From Psychroserpens jangbogonensis (GTDB taxonomy: Bacteria > Bacteroidota > Bacteroidia > Flavobacteriales > Flavobacteriaceae): DNA of 64,000 nucleotides. The stretch's first letter is position 1. Every line of letters begins with the position of its first letter. Positions 51,774-60,833 of the stretch are shown one piece after another. The stretch lies in NCBI RefSeq assembly GCF_000797465.1, contig NZ_JSWG01000009.1:434001-498000 (forward strand). Reading direction: 5' to 3'. The notes under the pieces are model-generated. The model saw nothing but the letters and a program-made list of their open reading frames with translations, did not search any database and was not told where the DNA came from. A program made the position numbers and the translations under genes.

Positions 51774-52333
51774 ACTTCATTATATCTAAAACAATTTACT
51801 TCATGATCATTAATCATTCCTGTGGCCTGCATATGAGCATAAATTACTGTAGAGCCTACAAATTTAAAGCCTCTTTTTTTTAAGTCTTTACTTAAAGTGT
51901 CGCTTAAAGGTGTGTTCGCAGGAGCTTTTCTGTAGTCTTTAAAACTATTTTTTATTGGTTTGCCATCAACAAAATCCCAAATGTATTTTGAAAATGAACC
52001 ATATTCTTCTTGAATTTTCATAAACGCGTGTGCATTAGTTATCGTCGCATTTACTTTAAGTTTGTTTCTGATTATACCTTCATTTTCTAGCAAGCTGTCT
52101 ATTTTTTTCTGATTGTATTTAGAGATTTTTTTATAATCGAAATTATCAAAAGCATTTCTGAAATTTTCACGCTTTTTTAAAACCGTAATCCAACTTAAAC
52201 CAGCCTGAAATGTTTCCAGAATTAAAAACTCAAATAGCGTTGCATCATCGAAAACAGGAACTCCCCATTCCTCATCATGATAAGCTTCGTATAAATCGTT
52301 ACCAACGCACCAACCACACCTGTGTTTTTCCAT
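51770..52333 (-). CDS. tag: DNA-3-methyladenine glycosylase I
   Basis: A 187-residue base-excision glycosylase that removes 3-methyladenine. The family starts HRCGWCVGNDLYEAYHDEEW with the zinc-binding Cys and His residues; FEFLILETFQAGLSWITVL (with catalytic Glu) and a late zinc ligand pattern (HMQATGMINDHEVNCFRY) complete it. The start at 52333 (MEKHRCGW) is chosen because an in-frame extension to 52402 is unrelated to the family. Confidence 0.94.
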   Translation of the reverse strand: MEKHRCGWCVGNDLYEAYHDEEWGVPVFDDATLFEFLILETFQAGLSWITVLKKRENFRNAFDNFDYKKISKYNQKKIDSLLENEGIIRNKLKVNATITNAHAFMKIQEEYGSFSKYIWDFVDGKPIKNSFKDYRKAPANTPLSDTLSKDLKKRGFKFVGSTVIYAHMQATGMINDHEVNCFRYNEV

Positions 52334-52477
52334 AACCTTGAATTGAACTCTAAAAATAGTAAGTTTTTGCTTAATATTTCGTCTTAACCTATGACCAAAC
52401 AAGGAATGATTTTAATTATATGATTTTAGTCATCTTTCATTGTTTGGGTTTATACTAAATTGCAAAAATAAAATATC

Positions 52478-53098
52478 ATGACAACATTGGAACATATATC
52501 AGTAAAGGACATTATAAGCGAAAGCTTAACGAAAGGAATTTCATACCAAGACTATCGTACGTTGGTGCGTGATTTAGTTGAACAAGGTTCGACTACGGGA
52601 AATGAAAAAACAGAAGCATTAGCAAATTACACCATGCTTAATGACAGACGAATGAAGCGTTGGGATAAGACCATTAAAATTTCAGAAGAGGTTAAAGACA
52701 AGGTTTCAAATTTTAAAGGAAACATGACTTGGCTTGTAATTGCTGAAAGTTGGTGTGGAGATGCAGCTCATGTGATTCCTGTTCTAAATAAACTTTCTGA
52801 ACTTTCTGAGAATATCGAATTGAAATTGGTTTTCAGAGATGAAAATGAAGCTTTAATGGATCAGTTTTTAACCAATGGTGGACGAGCAATTGCGAAGTTA
52901 ATCATGATTGATAATACTACTGGTGAAGTTTTAAATACATTTGGACCAAGACCAAGTGAGGCAACTCAGATGGTAAATGATTATAAAACTGAACATGGAG
53001 GATTGACACCAGAATTTAAAGAGGATTTACAAGGTTGGTACAATAAAAATAAAGGACGAAATATTATTAATGATGTAATAGCATTAATAGGTCTTTAA
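52478..53098 (+). CDS. Thioredoxin family protein (single-Cys WCGD type)
   Basis: A 206-residue cytoplasmic thioredoxin-fold protein. The redox motif is WCGDA (MTWLVIAESWCGDAAHVIP), which has only the first Cys of the usual C-x-x-C, followed by conserved thioredoxin-fold segments (KLSELSENIELKLVFRDEN, RAIAKLIMID). Without the second Cys it may act by a monothiol mechanism or not as a reductase. No partner is indicated. It ends with a 4-bp overlap with the convergent TonB-like gene. Confidence 0.8.
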   Translation: MTTLEHISVKDIISESLTKGISYQDYRTLVRDLVEQGSTTGNEKTEALANYTMLNDRRMKRWDKTIKISEEVKDKVSNFKGNMTWLVIAESWCGDAAHVIPVLNKLSELSENIELKLVFRDENEALMDQFLTNGGRAIAKLIMIDNTTGEVLNTFGPRPSEATQMVNDYKTEHGGLTPEFKEDLQGWYNKNKGRNIINDVIALIGL

Positions 53099-53850
53099 TT
53101 TTTCCCCTTAAAATAATACGTGATAGATCCAATCTGGCTTTTTGTAGTTGTATCTGACGAAAAAATGGCATTTTTGGCATACTCAAGAGCATGATCAATT
53201 AAGCATTGATTGTCTGAAGATGATGACGAATTGATATAAGTATCACTGACTTGTCCATTCTTATCGACTGTAATATTAACTACAATCTTCCCTGTCACTT
53301 CACAGAGATAAACTGGTGGAGGTAATTTTACTTTATCTCTATTTCTTAGGGAAAATGACACACTGCTACTTCTATTAGATTTACTATCGTCATCAGTTTT
53401 CTTTGACGAATGCATAGCCAAAATATCTTTAGCTTTATTAAATGATTGTCGCTCTTTTTCTTTTACAGCATACGCTTTAGAACTGTTGTAATTAGAATTA
53501 GAGGTCATCACATCGTTTGGAGTTTCTGAGGTTTCTTCTGAAACCTCTTCTTGTTCTTCGGTAGCTCTTTCGAAGTCATTAGAAGCCATCGATTTGAAGT
53601 TCTTCATCATTTCTTTGAATTCTTGGTCTTCATTAAAAGCTTGGTTGGTAGTCGATTTAGAAGCTTCTGCGGCTCTGAGTTCTTCTTCCAAAGCTCTTAA
53701 CTCCTCGATTGTTTGTGGCTCTATTTCATAAAAACTTTCTGAAATAAAATCTGCAGATTTTTTAATGTGAAAACTAAACATGGCAAGAACTAAGGTTCCG
53801 GAAATTAAGAACGTAATAAGCAATGCCTTATGTTTATCTAAGAAATTCAA
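53095..53850 (-). CDS. TonB-like C-terminal domain protein
   Basis: A 251-residue protein with one N-terminal transmembrane helix (about 10-27, LLITFLISGTLVLAMFSF), a Glu/Ala-rich charged coiled coil and Ser/Lys-rich linker, and a C-terminal domain of TonB type (TGKIVVNITVDKNGQVSDTY, SSDNQCLIDHALEYAKNAIF). The Pro-rich spacer of classical TonB is missing, and two Cys in the C-terminal domain may form a disulfide. The start is a TTG, because an in-frame stop lies 12 bp upstream and there is no ATG before the helix. It may energise an envelope process, but the partner is unknown. Confidence 0.72.
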   Translation of the reverse strand: MNFLDKHKALLITFLISGTLVLAMFSFHIKKSADFISESFYEIEPQTIEELRALEEELRAAEASKSTTNQAFNEDQEFKEMMKNFKSMASNDFERATEEQEEVSEETSETPNDVMTSNSNYNSSKAYAVKEKERQSFNKAKDILAMHSSKKTDDDSKSNRSSSVSFSLRNRDKVKLPPPVYLCEVTGKIVVNITVDKNGQVSDTYINSSSSSDNQCLIDHALEYAKNAIFSSDTTTKSQIGSITYYFKGKN

Positions 53851-53948
53851 AAAGGTTAATTTTTAGTTTTGGTTCGTATATGATATACGTTAAGATATGT
53901 AATTTAGATTAAAAGTCGTTGAAAAGCAACTCTATAGTATTTTGAAAC

Positions 53949-54638
53949 TTAAGCTAATTTCGCAATAAAATCTTCAGGAGACATGGCATTGTCAACATGG
54001 AAATCGCCAATTTTTGTTCGTCTTAATTCTGAAAGGTGTGCGCCAGAGTTTAATGCTTTTCCAAAATCGTAAGCCAATGATCTTATGTATGTGCCTTTAC
54101 TGCAAACGATTCTAAAGTTGATATGATTCCCTTCAATATTTGTAATTTCAAATTCTGAAACACTTACAGTTCGTGATTTGATCTCTACATCTTCGCCAGC
54201 TCTAGCAAATTCGTATAAGCGTTTTCCGTCTTTTTTTAATGCAGAAAATATAGGAGGAAACTGTTCAATACTTCCAATAAATTGATGAGTAGTTTCATGA
54301 ATAAGATCTTCTGTGATATGTTCTGTTGGAAATGTTTTGTCGATATCAGTTTCTAAATCGTAAGAAGGCGTTGTGCCTCCAATAGTAAAAATTCCAGTGT
54401 ATTCCTTATCCTGACCTTGAAATGTATTGATTTGTTTAGTCATTTTACCTGTGCAAATAATTAACAAACCAGTAGCTAAAGGATCAAGAGTCCCAGCATG
54501 TCCAACTTTAATTTTTTTTATATTAAATGCTTGTCTAATTTCCCAACGAAGCTTATTTACGGCTTGAAAAGAGGTCCATGTCAATGGCTTATCAATAAGT
54601 AATACTTGTCCAGATTGGTAGTCTTCTGCAGTTAGCAT
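53949..54638 (-). CDS. truB: tRNA pseudouridine(55) synthase
   Basis: Makes pseudouridine-55 in the T-loop of tRNAs. The 229-residue protein begins GQVLLIDKPLTWTSFQAVNK and has the catalytic Asp in VGHAGTLDPLATGLLI, then SFDLETD-like TPSYDLETDID, IGSIEQFPPIFSALKKDGKR, and YIRSLAYDFGKALNSGAHLS. It has little C-terminal PUA extension, as usual for this phylum. It lies 4 bp after uppP and is probably co-transcribed with it. Confidence 0.95.
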   Translation of the reverse strand: MLTAEDYQSGQVLLIDKPLTWTSFQAVNKLRWEIRQAFNIKKIKVGHAGTLDPLATGLLIICTGKMTKQINTFQGQDKEYTGIFTIGGTTPSYDLETDIDKTFPTEHITEDLIHETTHQFIGSIEQFPPIFSALKKDGKRLYEFARAGEDVEIKSRTVSVSEFEITNIEGNHINFRIVCSKGTYIRSLAYDFGKALNSGAHLSELRRTKIGDFHVDNAMSPEDFIAKLA

Positions 54639-54642
54639 ATGA

Positions 54643-55434
54643 TTAAATTAAAGAGATGATTATTGCAATTATACCAACGATTACACAGTAAATAGAGAAG
54701 TAGATAAGTTTACTTTTCTTCACGATACTTATCATCCATGTACAAGCAAATAATCCTGATATAAATGCAGCTAAAAAACCAACACTTAATGAGGTAAAAT
54801 TGCCACTGTCGTATGTTAATTCACCGCCAACAATGTCTTTAGCTATTTTTCCGAAGATTAATGGAACGACCATTAAAAAGGAAAAACGAGCTGCTTTTGT
54901 TTTATCGTTTCCAAGTAAAACTGAAGTAGAAATTGTTGCTCCAGAACGCGATATACCAGGAATCATAGCAATGGCTTGAGAAACACCAATAATAAAAGCA
55001 TTTTTAAATGATATTTTTTTTGATGTGTCTTTAGCTCTGTCTGCTGAAAAAAGTAATATGGCTGTAACAATAAGCATACAACCAACAAGCAAGATATTTC
55101 CGCCAAATAATTTCTCGAGTTGTTCTTCAAAAAAGAGACCAACCGCAACTGCAGGAAGCATTGATAAAGCAATTTTAGAAACAAATTCTAAATCTTCATT
55201 CCATTGAAACTTTAGAATTCCTTTTAAGATAGACCAGACATCTTTTCTAAATACGACGATGGTACTTAGAGCTGTAGCAAAATGTAAGACAACTGTAAAT
55301 AAAAGGCTTTCTTTTGGGATTGATTCATCACCAAGAATAGCTTTACCCAATTCTAAGTGACCACTAGAAGACACTGGTAAAAACTCAGTTAGACCTTGAA
55401 TAATTCCTAATATAATTGAATCAATAATATCCAT
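54643..55434 (-). CDS. uppP: Undecaprenyl-diphosphatase
   Basis: A 263-residue inner-membrane phosphatase that recycles undecaprenyl diphosphate to the monophosphate carrier for peptidoglycan and other envelope polymers. The BacA/UppP signatures LGIIQGLTEFLPVSSSGHLE (catalytic Glu) and PGISRSGATIS (catalytic Ser, Arg) are intact, with eight hydrophobic segments. TATTTTTG ends 4 bp before the ATG, suggesting a leaderless transcript separate from ftsX. Confidence 0.95.
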   Translation of the reverse strand: MDIIDSIILGIIQGLTEFLPVSSSGHLELGKAILGDESIPKESLLFTVVLHFATALSTIVVFRKDVWSILKGILKFQWNEDLEFVSKIALSMLPAVAVGLFFEEQLEKLFGGNILLVGCMLIVTAILLFSADRAKDTSKKISFKNAFIIGVSQAIAMIPGISRSGATISTSVLLGNDKTKAARFSFLMVVPLIFGKIAKDIVGGELTYDSGNFTSLSVGFLAAFISGLFACTWMISIVKKSKLIYFSIYCVIVGIIAIIISLI

Positions 55435-55438
55435 GTGG

Positions 55439-55446
55439 CAAAAATA
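55439..55446 (-). promoter_or_regulatory. -7 element (TATTTTTG) of uppP-truB
   Basis: On the minus strand TATTTTTG is followed by CCAC and the uppP ATG, so the RNA would begin at the start codon. A TTG lies 15 bp upstream. Confidence 0.55.
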
Positions 55447-55484
55447 TCAAAATAGATACACCAAAAGCTAAAAAGAAAAGAAAT

Positions 55485-55748
55485 TTAAGATTTTGAATCT
55501 TTATTCGGATTTAATAAAATAGCATAGACTTGAATTCCGAAACCAATTAATACTACAGCAGGAGCTAAGCGAATACGTCTCCAGCTAAATATAGAAGGAT
55601 CAAATACATTGGGATCATCACTTCCGCCTCCAGACATTAGAATGAAACCAAGAGCAATAAACCCTAAACCAATAAGCATGAACTTATAGTTTTTCTTTCC
55701 GAATATGAATTCGTTTTTTGAAGTCTCTTTACGTTTTTGTTCTCCCAT
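55485..55748 (-). CDS. DUF3098 small membrane protein
   Basis: An 87-residue inner-membrane protein of DUF3098 with two transmembrane helices (NYKFMLIGLGFIALGFILMS and a second one at about 60-80, LAPAVVLIGFGIQVYAILL) and a Gly-rich turn (GGGSDDPNVFDPS). It sits between ftsX and uppP, an order often kept in Bacteroidota. Function unknown; the neighbourhood hints at cell wall or division. Confidence 0.85.
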   Translation of the reverse strand: MGEQKRKETSKNEFIFGKKNYKFMLIGLGFIALGFILMSGGGSDDPNVFDPSIFSWRRIRLAPAVVLIGFGIQVYAILLNPNKDSKS

Positions 55749-55804
55749 GATTAAATTATGGTGTAAATATAAAAGAAATTTTAGTGCTAATTCTTAATTA
55801 AATA

Positions 55805-56683
55805 TTAATAGTATAACTGATCTGTTTTCAGATTTAAGAAACGTTGTGTTGCTATAAAAGTACTTATCCATGTTATCAATACACCTAATAAAAAGATACC
55901 TACAAATAAACTTCCGACTAAAACAGGATTCTGTAATAATTCCAATTCTGGGAATGTTAAATCGAGGTAATACAAAACAATCCCCATTCCTATTAAGGCT
56001 AGTATGGCTCCAATGACACCTAATTGTACACTTTTAAAAACAAATGGTCGTCTAATAAAAGTTTTAGTAGCTCCAACCATTTGCATGGTTTTAATAATAA
56101 ATCGTTTCGAATACACAGCCAGTCTAATAGAACTATTAATCAATAAAACAGCAATTACTGTAAATATCGCACTCAACAATAAGACCCAAAAAGTAATTTT
56201 TTTGACGTTATCATTCATAAGCTCGACAAGATCGTTATCGTATGTGATGTCTTCAATAAATTTCTTATTAGCTAATTCTTCAGTTATTCCGTCCAGAGTT
56301 TCGTTGGTAACAAAATCTGCTTTGAGATATACATCTATCGAATTTTGGAGAGGATTATAACCTACAAAATCCATAAAGTCTTCGCCAGTTTCAGCTTTCA
56401 TAAGTTCTGCAGCTTGCTCTTTTGAGACATATTCTGTTGATTTTGAGTATTCAGCCATGACCAAAGTATTCTCTAATTGGTCAATTTCAACTTGCTTAGC
56501 CGAATCATTCAAATAGATAGTCACAACAACTTGCTCTCTGAAATGATCTGCCACTTTTTTAGCATTCACTACTAGTAAGCCCAAACAACCCAATAAAAAC
56601 AGTACTAATGCAATACTTATTACTACTGAAAAGTAAGATGTGATTAATTTTCGTTTTTGATATCTGTCAAAAGATGAACTCAT
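55805..56683 (-). CDS. ftsX: Cell division protein FtsX (permease-like)
   Basis: A 292-residue FtsX. Topology is N-terminal tail, transmembrane helix 1 (about 21-42), a periplasmic loop (50-160) with the extracellular domain 1 pattern, and three more helices at about 172-192, 218-240 and 258-280. With FtsE it activates amidases at the septum. FtsE is not next to it here, as in most Bacteroidota. Downstream on the same strand are DUF3098, uppP and truB. Confidence 0.92.
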   Translation of the reverse strand: MSSSFDRYQKRKLITSYFSVVISIALVLFLLGCLGLLVVNAKKVADHFREQVVVTIYLNDSAKQVEIDQLENTLVMAEYSKSTEYVSKEQAAELMKAETGEDFMDFVGYNPLQNSIDVYLKADFVTNETLDGITEELANKKFIEDITYDNDLVELMNDNVKKITFWVLLLSAIFTVIAVLLINSSIRLAVYSKRFIIKTMQMVGATKTFIRRPFVFKSVQLGVIGAILALIGMGIVLYYLDLTFPELELLQNPVLVGSLFVGIFLLGVLITWISTFIATQRFLNLKTDQLYY

Positions 56684-56762
56684 ATGTTAATGCATTGATG
56701 GTGTAAAAATATAAAACAATTCCCTTTGTATAATGTTTACAACGCTTAAACTTTTAATTGTG

Positions 56763-56795
56763 TTGTAATACCTTTAAATTTGCGGTCTAAATTTG
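56763..56795 (+). promoter_or_regulatory. leuS promoter region with two tandem -7 elements
   Basis: TAAATTTG occurs at 56775-56782 and again at 56788-56795. The second has a TTG at 56763-56765, 22 bp upstream. It ends 10 bp before the ATG at 56806, so the leader would be very short. Confidence 0.55.
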
Positions 56796-56805
56796 CAGAA
56801 AAACA

Positions 56806-59658
56806 ATGAGTTATCATTTTAACGAGATAGAAGCCAAATGGCAAAAATATTGGGCAGAAAACCAAACGTTTAAAGCTGAAAACAATAGCGATAAGCCTAA
56901 ATATTATGTATTGGATATGTTCCCTTACCCTAGTGGAGCAGGCTTACATGTTGGTCATCCGTTAGGTTATATTGCAAGTGATATTTATGCACGTTACAAG
57001 CGTCATAAAGGATTTAATGTATTGCATCCTCAAGGTTATGATAGTTTTGGTTTGCCTGCAGAACAGTATGCAATTCAAACTGGTCAGCATCCAGCAGATA
57101 CGACAAGAGTGAACATTGAAGGAGGTGTTGATAAGGCTGGAAATGAAATTGAAGGCTATAGAAAACAATTAGACAGAATCGGATTTTCATTCGATTGGAG
57201 TAGAGAAGTGCGTACTAGTAATCCAGAATATTATAAATGGACGCAATGGATTTTCATTCAATTGTTTGAATCTTGGTATTGTAAAAATCATCAATGCGCA
57301 TTTCCAATTTCTGAATTAGAAAAGTTGTTTTCAGAAGAAGGAAATTCAGGTGTAAATCCGGCTTGTGATGATGATGTTGAATCTTTTACTGCTAAAGAAT
57401 GGAACAGTTTTTCTTCGGAAAAGAAACAAGACGTCCTATTAAAATATAGATTGACTTATTTGGCTGAAACTGAAGTTAACTGGTGTCCTGCATTAGGAAC
57501 AGTATTAGCAAATGATGAAATTGTTAATGGCTTATCTGAGCGAGGAAGTCATCCAGTGATTAGAAAGAAAATGACGCAATGGAGTATGCGTATTTCTGCT
57601 TATGCAGAGCGTTTACTTCAAGGTTTAGAAACGATTGATTGTACAGATTCACTTAAGGAAAGTCAACGCAACTGGATTGGGAAATCGGTAGGAGCAAGTG
57701 TGACGTTCAAAGTAAAAGATAGTGCTGAGGTGATTGAAGTTTTTACAACACGTCCAGATACAATTTATGGTGTGTCGTTTATGACTTTAGCTCCAGAACA
57801 CGATTTGGTGTCAAAGATTACTACTGATGATCAAAAAGGAGATGTTGAAGCTTATATTCAAGCTACTGCAAAGCGAAGTGAACGTGATCGAATGGCTGAT
57901 GTGAAAACTATTTCGGGAGCATTCACAGGTGCCTATGCTGAGCATCCGTTTTCAAAAGAACCAATTCCTATTTGGATTGGTGATTACGTTTTAGCTGGCT
58001 ACGGAACAGGAGCAGTAATGTCTGTACCTTGTGGCGATCAACGGGATTACGACTTTGCAAAACATTTTAATATTGAGATTCCGAATATTTTTGAAGGTGT
58101 TGATATTTCTGAAGAAGCCTTTGCTGCCAAGGACAATGTAAAGATTGCGAATAGTGATTTCTTGAATGGAATGAACTATAAAAAAGCAACCAAACGTGCT
58201 ATTTACGAATTAGAACAACTCGATCAAGGCGAAGGGAAAACCAATTACAGGTTACGTGATGCCGTGTTTTCTCGTCAGCGTTATTGGGGCGAACCATTTC
58301 CTGTGTATTATGTGAAGGGCAAACCACAAATGATTGAACAACAACATTTACCAATTGTATTGCCAGAAATAGAAAAATATTTACCAACTGAAGAAGGCGA
58401 GCCACCTTTAGGTCGTGCTGATGTTTGGGCTTGGTCTACAGAAAGTAATTCTGTGGTTTCAAATGATAAAGTAAACAATACGACTGTTTTTCCATTAGAA
58501 TTAAATACGATGCCAGGTTGGGCAGGAAGCTCATGGTATTTCTTTAGATATATGGAAGAAGTTGCTAATAGAGATGGAGCTTTTGCTACTCAAAATGCTT
58601 TAAACTATTGGGAAAATGTTGATTTATATATTGGCGGAAGCGAACATGCGACAGGACATTTATTGTACTCTCGTTTTTGGGTGAAGTTTATGAAAGATAG
58701 AGGTTTTATTAATGTCGATGAGCCTTTTAAAAAGCTAATCAACCAAGGAATGATACTTGGGACGAGTGCTTTTGTTTATAAAGAAGAAGGAACAAATAAA
58801 TTTTTGTCTAAAGGATTAATTGAAGGTAAACAGGTACAACCTATTCATTCAGATGTGTCTTTCGTAAATGCTTCTGATGAGTTGGATATTGAAGCCTTTA
58901 AAAATTGGAGAGAAGAATTCAAAGAAGCAGAATTTATATTAGAAGATGGCGTTTATAAAGTAGGTCGCGAGGTCGAAAAAATGTCAAAATCTAAATACAA
59001 CGTTGTTAACCCAGATGCCATCTGTAAACAATATGGAGCAGACAGTTTGCGTCTTTACGAAATGTTTTTAGGACCTTTAGAACAAGCTAAGCCATGGAAT
59101 ACTGCTGGTATTACAGGTGTACACGGTTTCCTTAAAAAATTGTGGAAGTTGTATGTTAATGACAATGGTTTAAATGTTACTGATGCAGAACCAACAAAAG
59201 ACAATTTAAAAACACTTCATAAAACAATCAAGAAAGTAGTTGAAGATATAGAGAACTTTTCGTTCAATACTTCTGTATCTACCTTTATGATTGCTGTTAA
59301 TGAGTTAACGGCTCAAAAATGTACAAGTAAGGAAATTCTTGAACCTTTATTAGCTGTAATTTCACCTTATGCACCTCACATTGCAGAAGAACTATGGAAT
59401 AGACTTGGTAATGAAACCTCAATCGCAACAGCTGATTTTCCTGAATTCGAAGAAAAGCACTTGGTTGAGAGTAGTAAAAACTATCCAATATCATTTAATG
59501 GTAAAATGCGTTTTACTCTAGAATTACCATTAGATATGAGTAAGGAAGAGATTGAAAAAGCAGTTATGGCTCATGAAAAAACCATAGCACAGTTAGAAGG
59601 TCGTACACCTAAAAAAGTGATTGTCGTACCTGGTAAAATTGTCAATATTGTAGGATAA
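56806..59658 (+). CDS. leuS: Leucyl-tRNA synthetase
   Basis: Class I synthetase for leucine, 950 residues. The HIGH-type motif is PYPSGAGLHVGHPLGY (about 40-55), the editing CP1 domain has TRPDTIYGVSFMTLAPEHD and GAVMSVPCGDQRDYDFAKHF, and KMSKS is intact (EKMSKSKYNVVNPD). A stretch of about 55 residues at roughly 160-215 between WYCKNHQ and LTYLAETEVNWCP is absent from enterobacterial LeuRS. A further insert precedes KMSKS (FKNWREEFKEAEFILEDGVY). The anticodon-binding and C-terminal domains are complete. Confidence 0.96.
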   Translation: MSYHFNEIEAKWQKYWAENQTFKAENNSDKPKYYVLDMFPYPSGAGLHVGHPLGYIASDIYARYKRHKGFNVLHPQGYDSFGLPAEQYAIQTGQHPADTTRVNIEGGVDKAGNEIEGYRKQLDRIGFSFDWSREVRTSNPEYYKWTQWIFIQLFESWYCKNHQCAFPISELEKLFSEEGNSGVNPACDDDVESFTAKEWNSFSSEKKQDVLLKYRLTYLAETEVNWCPALGTVLANDEIVNGLSERGSHPVIRKKMTQWSMRISAYAERLLQGLETIDCTDSLKESQRNWIGKSVGASVTFKVKDSAEVIEVFTTRPDTIYGVSFMTLAPEHDLVSKITTDDQKGDVEAYIQATAKRSERDRMADVKTISGAFTGAYAEHPFSKEPIPIWIGDYVLAGYGTGAVMSVPCGDQRDYDFAKHFNIEIPNIFEGVDISEEAFAAKDNVKIANSDFLNGMNYKKATKRAIYELEQLDQGEGKTNYRLRDAVFSRQRYWGEPFPVYYVKGKPQMIEQQHLPIVLPEIEKYLPTEEGEPPLGRADVWAWSTESNSVVSNDKVNNTTVFPLELNTMPGWAGSSWYFFRYMEEVANRDGAFATQNALNYWENVDLYIGGSEHATGHLLYSRFWVKFMKDRGFINVDEPFKKLINQGMILGTSAFVYKEEGTNKFLSKGLIEGKQVQPIHSDVSFVNASDELDIEAFKNWREEFKEAEFILEDGVYKVGREVEKMSKSKYNVVNPDAICKQYGADSLRLYEMFLGPLEQAKPWNTAGITGVHGFLKKLWKLYVNDNGLNVTDAEPTKDNLKTLHKTIKKVVEDIENFSFNTSVSTFMIAVNELTAQKCTSKEILEPLLAVISPYAPHIAEELWNRLGNETSIATADFPEFEEKHLVESSKNYPISFNGKMRFTLELPLDMSKEEIEKAVMAHEKTIAQLEGRTPKKVIVVPGKIVNIVG

Positions 59659-59659
59659 T

Positions 59660-60001
59660 ATGTTTAAGAAAACCGTTGCGGTATTAATCTTAGCTACTTT
59701 AATTAGCGTGCTTTTGATATCTGTTTACGAAAACAAATTTGACCAAACCACTTGGAAAGTATATCCTTCAAAACGTTACAAGATGCGAAAGGATATTATT
59801 GAAAGTGATTTGCTTATTGGTAAAACAAAACAAGAGGTGATTCGTTTATTGGGCGAGCCTGAAGTGTCTAATCTTACAGGTAAAGATCATTTAATTTATA
59901 GTTTAGGTGAAGTTCCTAGTTTTTTTGATTCTGAAGAAGAACAACTCGTTGTCATTTTTGAAGACGATTTGGCTAGTAAGGTGATTTATGCCGAGGAGTG
60001 A
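59660..60001 (+). CDS. BamE/SmpA-like small membrane-anchored protein
   Basis: A 113-residue protein starting 1 bp after leuS. The N-terminal hydrophobic segment (VAVLILATLISVLLISVY) anchors it, and the body (DLLIGKTKQEVIRLLGEP, then HLIYSLGE, then LVVIFEDDLASKVIYAEE) matches the BamE/SmpA-like two-layer fold. No lipobox Cys is present, so it may be an inner-membrane-anchored relative and not true BamE. Function unknown. Confidence 0.72.
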   Translation: MFKKTVAVLILATLISVLLISVYENKFDQTTWKVYPSKRYKMRKDIIESDLLIGKTKQEVIRLLGEPEVSNLTGKDHLIYSLGEVPSFFDSEEEQLVVIFEDDLASKVIYAEE

Positions 60002-60076
60002 TACTGACAAAATTTCTTACAATAAAAGTGGCTCACTTTTTGTTATCTTTAAAGTATAAATTATAATATAAAAATT

Positions 60077-60781
60077 ATGAGTGGAATGATGGGATACTAC
60101 GTGCTAATTGGAGCCATAGCTTTGGTGAGCTGGTTAGTAAGTAATCAATTAAAACGAAAGTTTGCTAAATATTCTAAATTGCAATTGAGAAATGGCATGA
60201 GCGGACGAGAAATTGCAGAAAAAATGTTGGCAGATAATGGTATAGGTGATGTTGAAGTGATTTCAGTTTCAGGTCAGTTAACAGATCATTATAATCCAAA
60301 AAATAAAACAGTAAACCTTAGTGAGGCTGTATATAACCAAAGAAACGCTGCGTCAGCTGCAGTTGCAGCTCATGAGGTTGGTCATGCGGTTCAACATGCA
60401 CAAGCATATAGCGCTTTAGGGATGCGATCGGCTTTAGTGCCAATAGTAAGTGTCACTTCTGGAATGTCTCAATGGTTAGTCATTGGAGGTATAATTCTAG
60501 GAGCTGCTGCTGGTGTCGGATTTGGCTATTGGGTATCTGTTGCAGGATTGGTATTTATGGCGTTTGCAACCTTATTCAGTTTTATAACATTACCAGTTGA
60601 GTACGATGCTAGTAATAGAGCATTGGCTTGGTTAAAAGCTAAAAACATGGTAACTCCAGAAGAATATAAAGGTTCAGAAGACGCATTGAAATGGGCAGCA
60701 AGAACGTATTTAGTTGCGGCAATTGGAGCTCTTGCTTCATTATTGTATTGGGCACTTCAAGTGTTTGGAGGACGAGATTAA
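60077..60781 (+). CDS. Zinc metallopeptidase (YugP family)
   Basis: A 234-residue membrane metallopeptidase. Helix 1 (about 4-22), the zinc motif AAHEVGHAVQHAQAYSALGMR (His-Glu-x-x-His, roughly residues 97-101), and transmembrane segments at about 125-175 and 210-230. The YugP/DUF2230 family has no defined substrate. Its stop is followed by a terminator shared with the convergent Lrp gene. Confidence 0.9.
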   Translation: MSGMMGYYVLIGAIALVSWLVSNQLKRKFAKYSKLQLRNGMSGREIAEKMLADNGIGDVEVISVSGQLTDHYNPKNKTVNLSEAVYNQRNAASAAVAAHEVGHAVQHAQAYSALGMRSALVPIVSVTSGMSQWLVIGGIILGAAAGVGFGYWVSVAGLVFMAFATLFSFITLPVEYDASNRALAWLKAKNMVTPEEYKGSEDALKWAARTYLVAAIGALASLLYWALQVFGGRD

Positions 60782-60799
60782 ACAGAATCACGATTTAAT

Positions 60800-60833
60800 A
60801 AAAAAAGCATCCTATTAAGGATGCTTTTTTTAT
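60800..60833 (+). terminator. Bidirectional terminator between the metallopeptidase and Lrp genes
   Basis: Stem AAAAAAGCATCCT with AGGATGCTTTTTT, loop ATTA, with A run and T run on the two sides. Its end touches the Lrp stop codon. Confidence 0.93.

Noticed and set aside
56004-56360. A 118-codon open frame on the plus strand
   Set aside because: Antisense to ftsX, with no promoter and no family resemblance.
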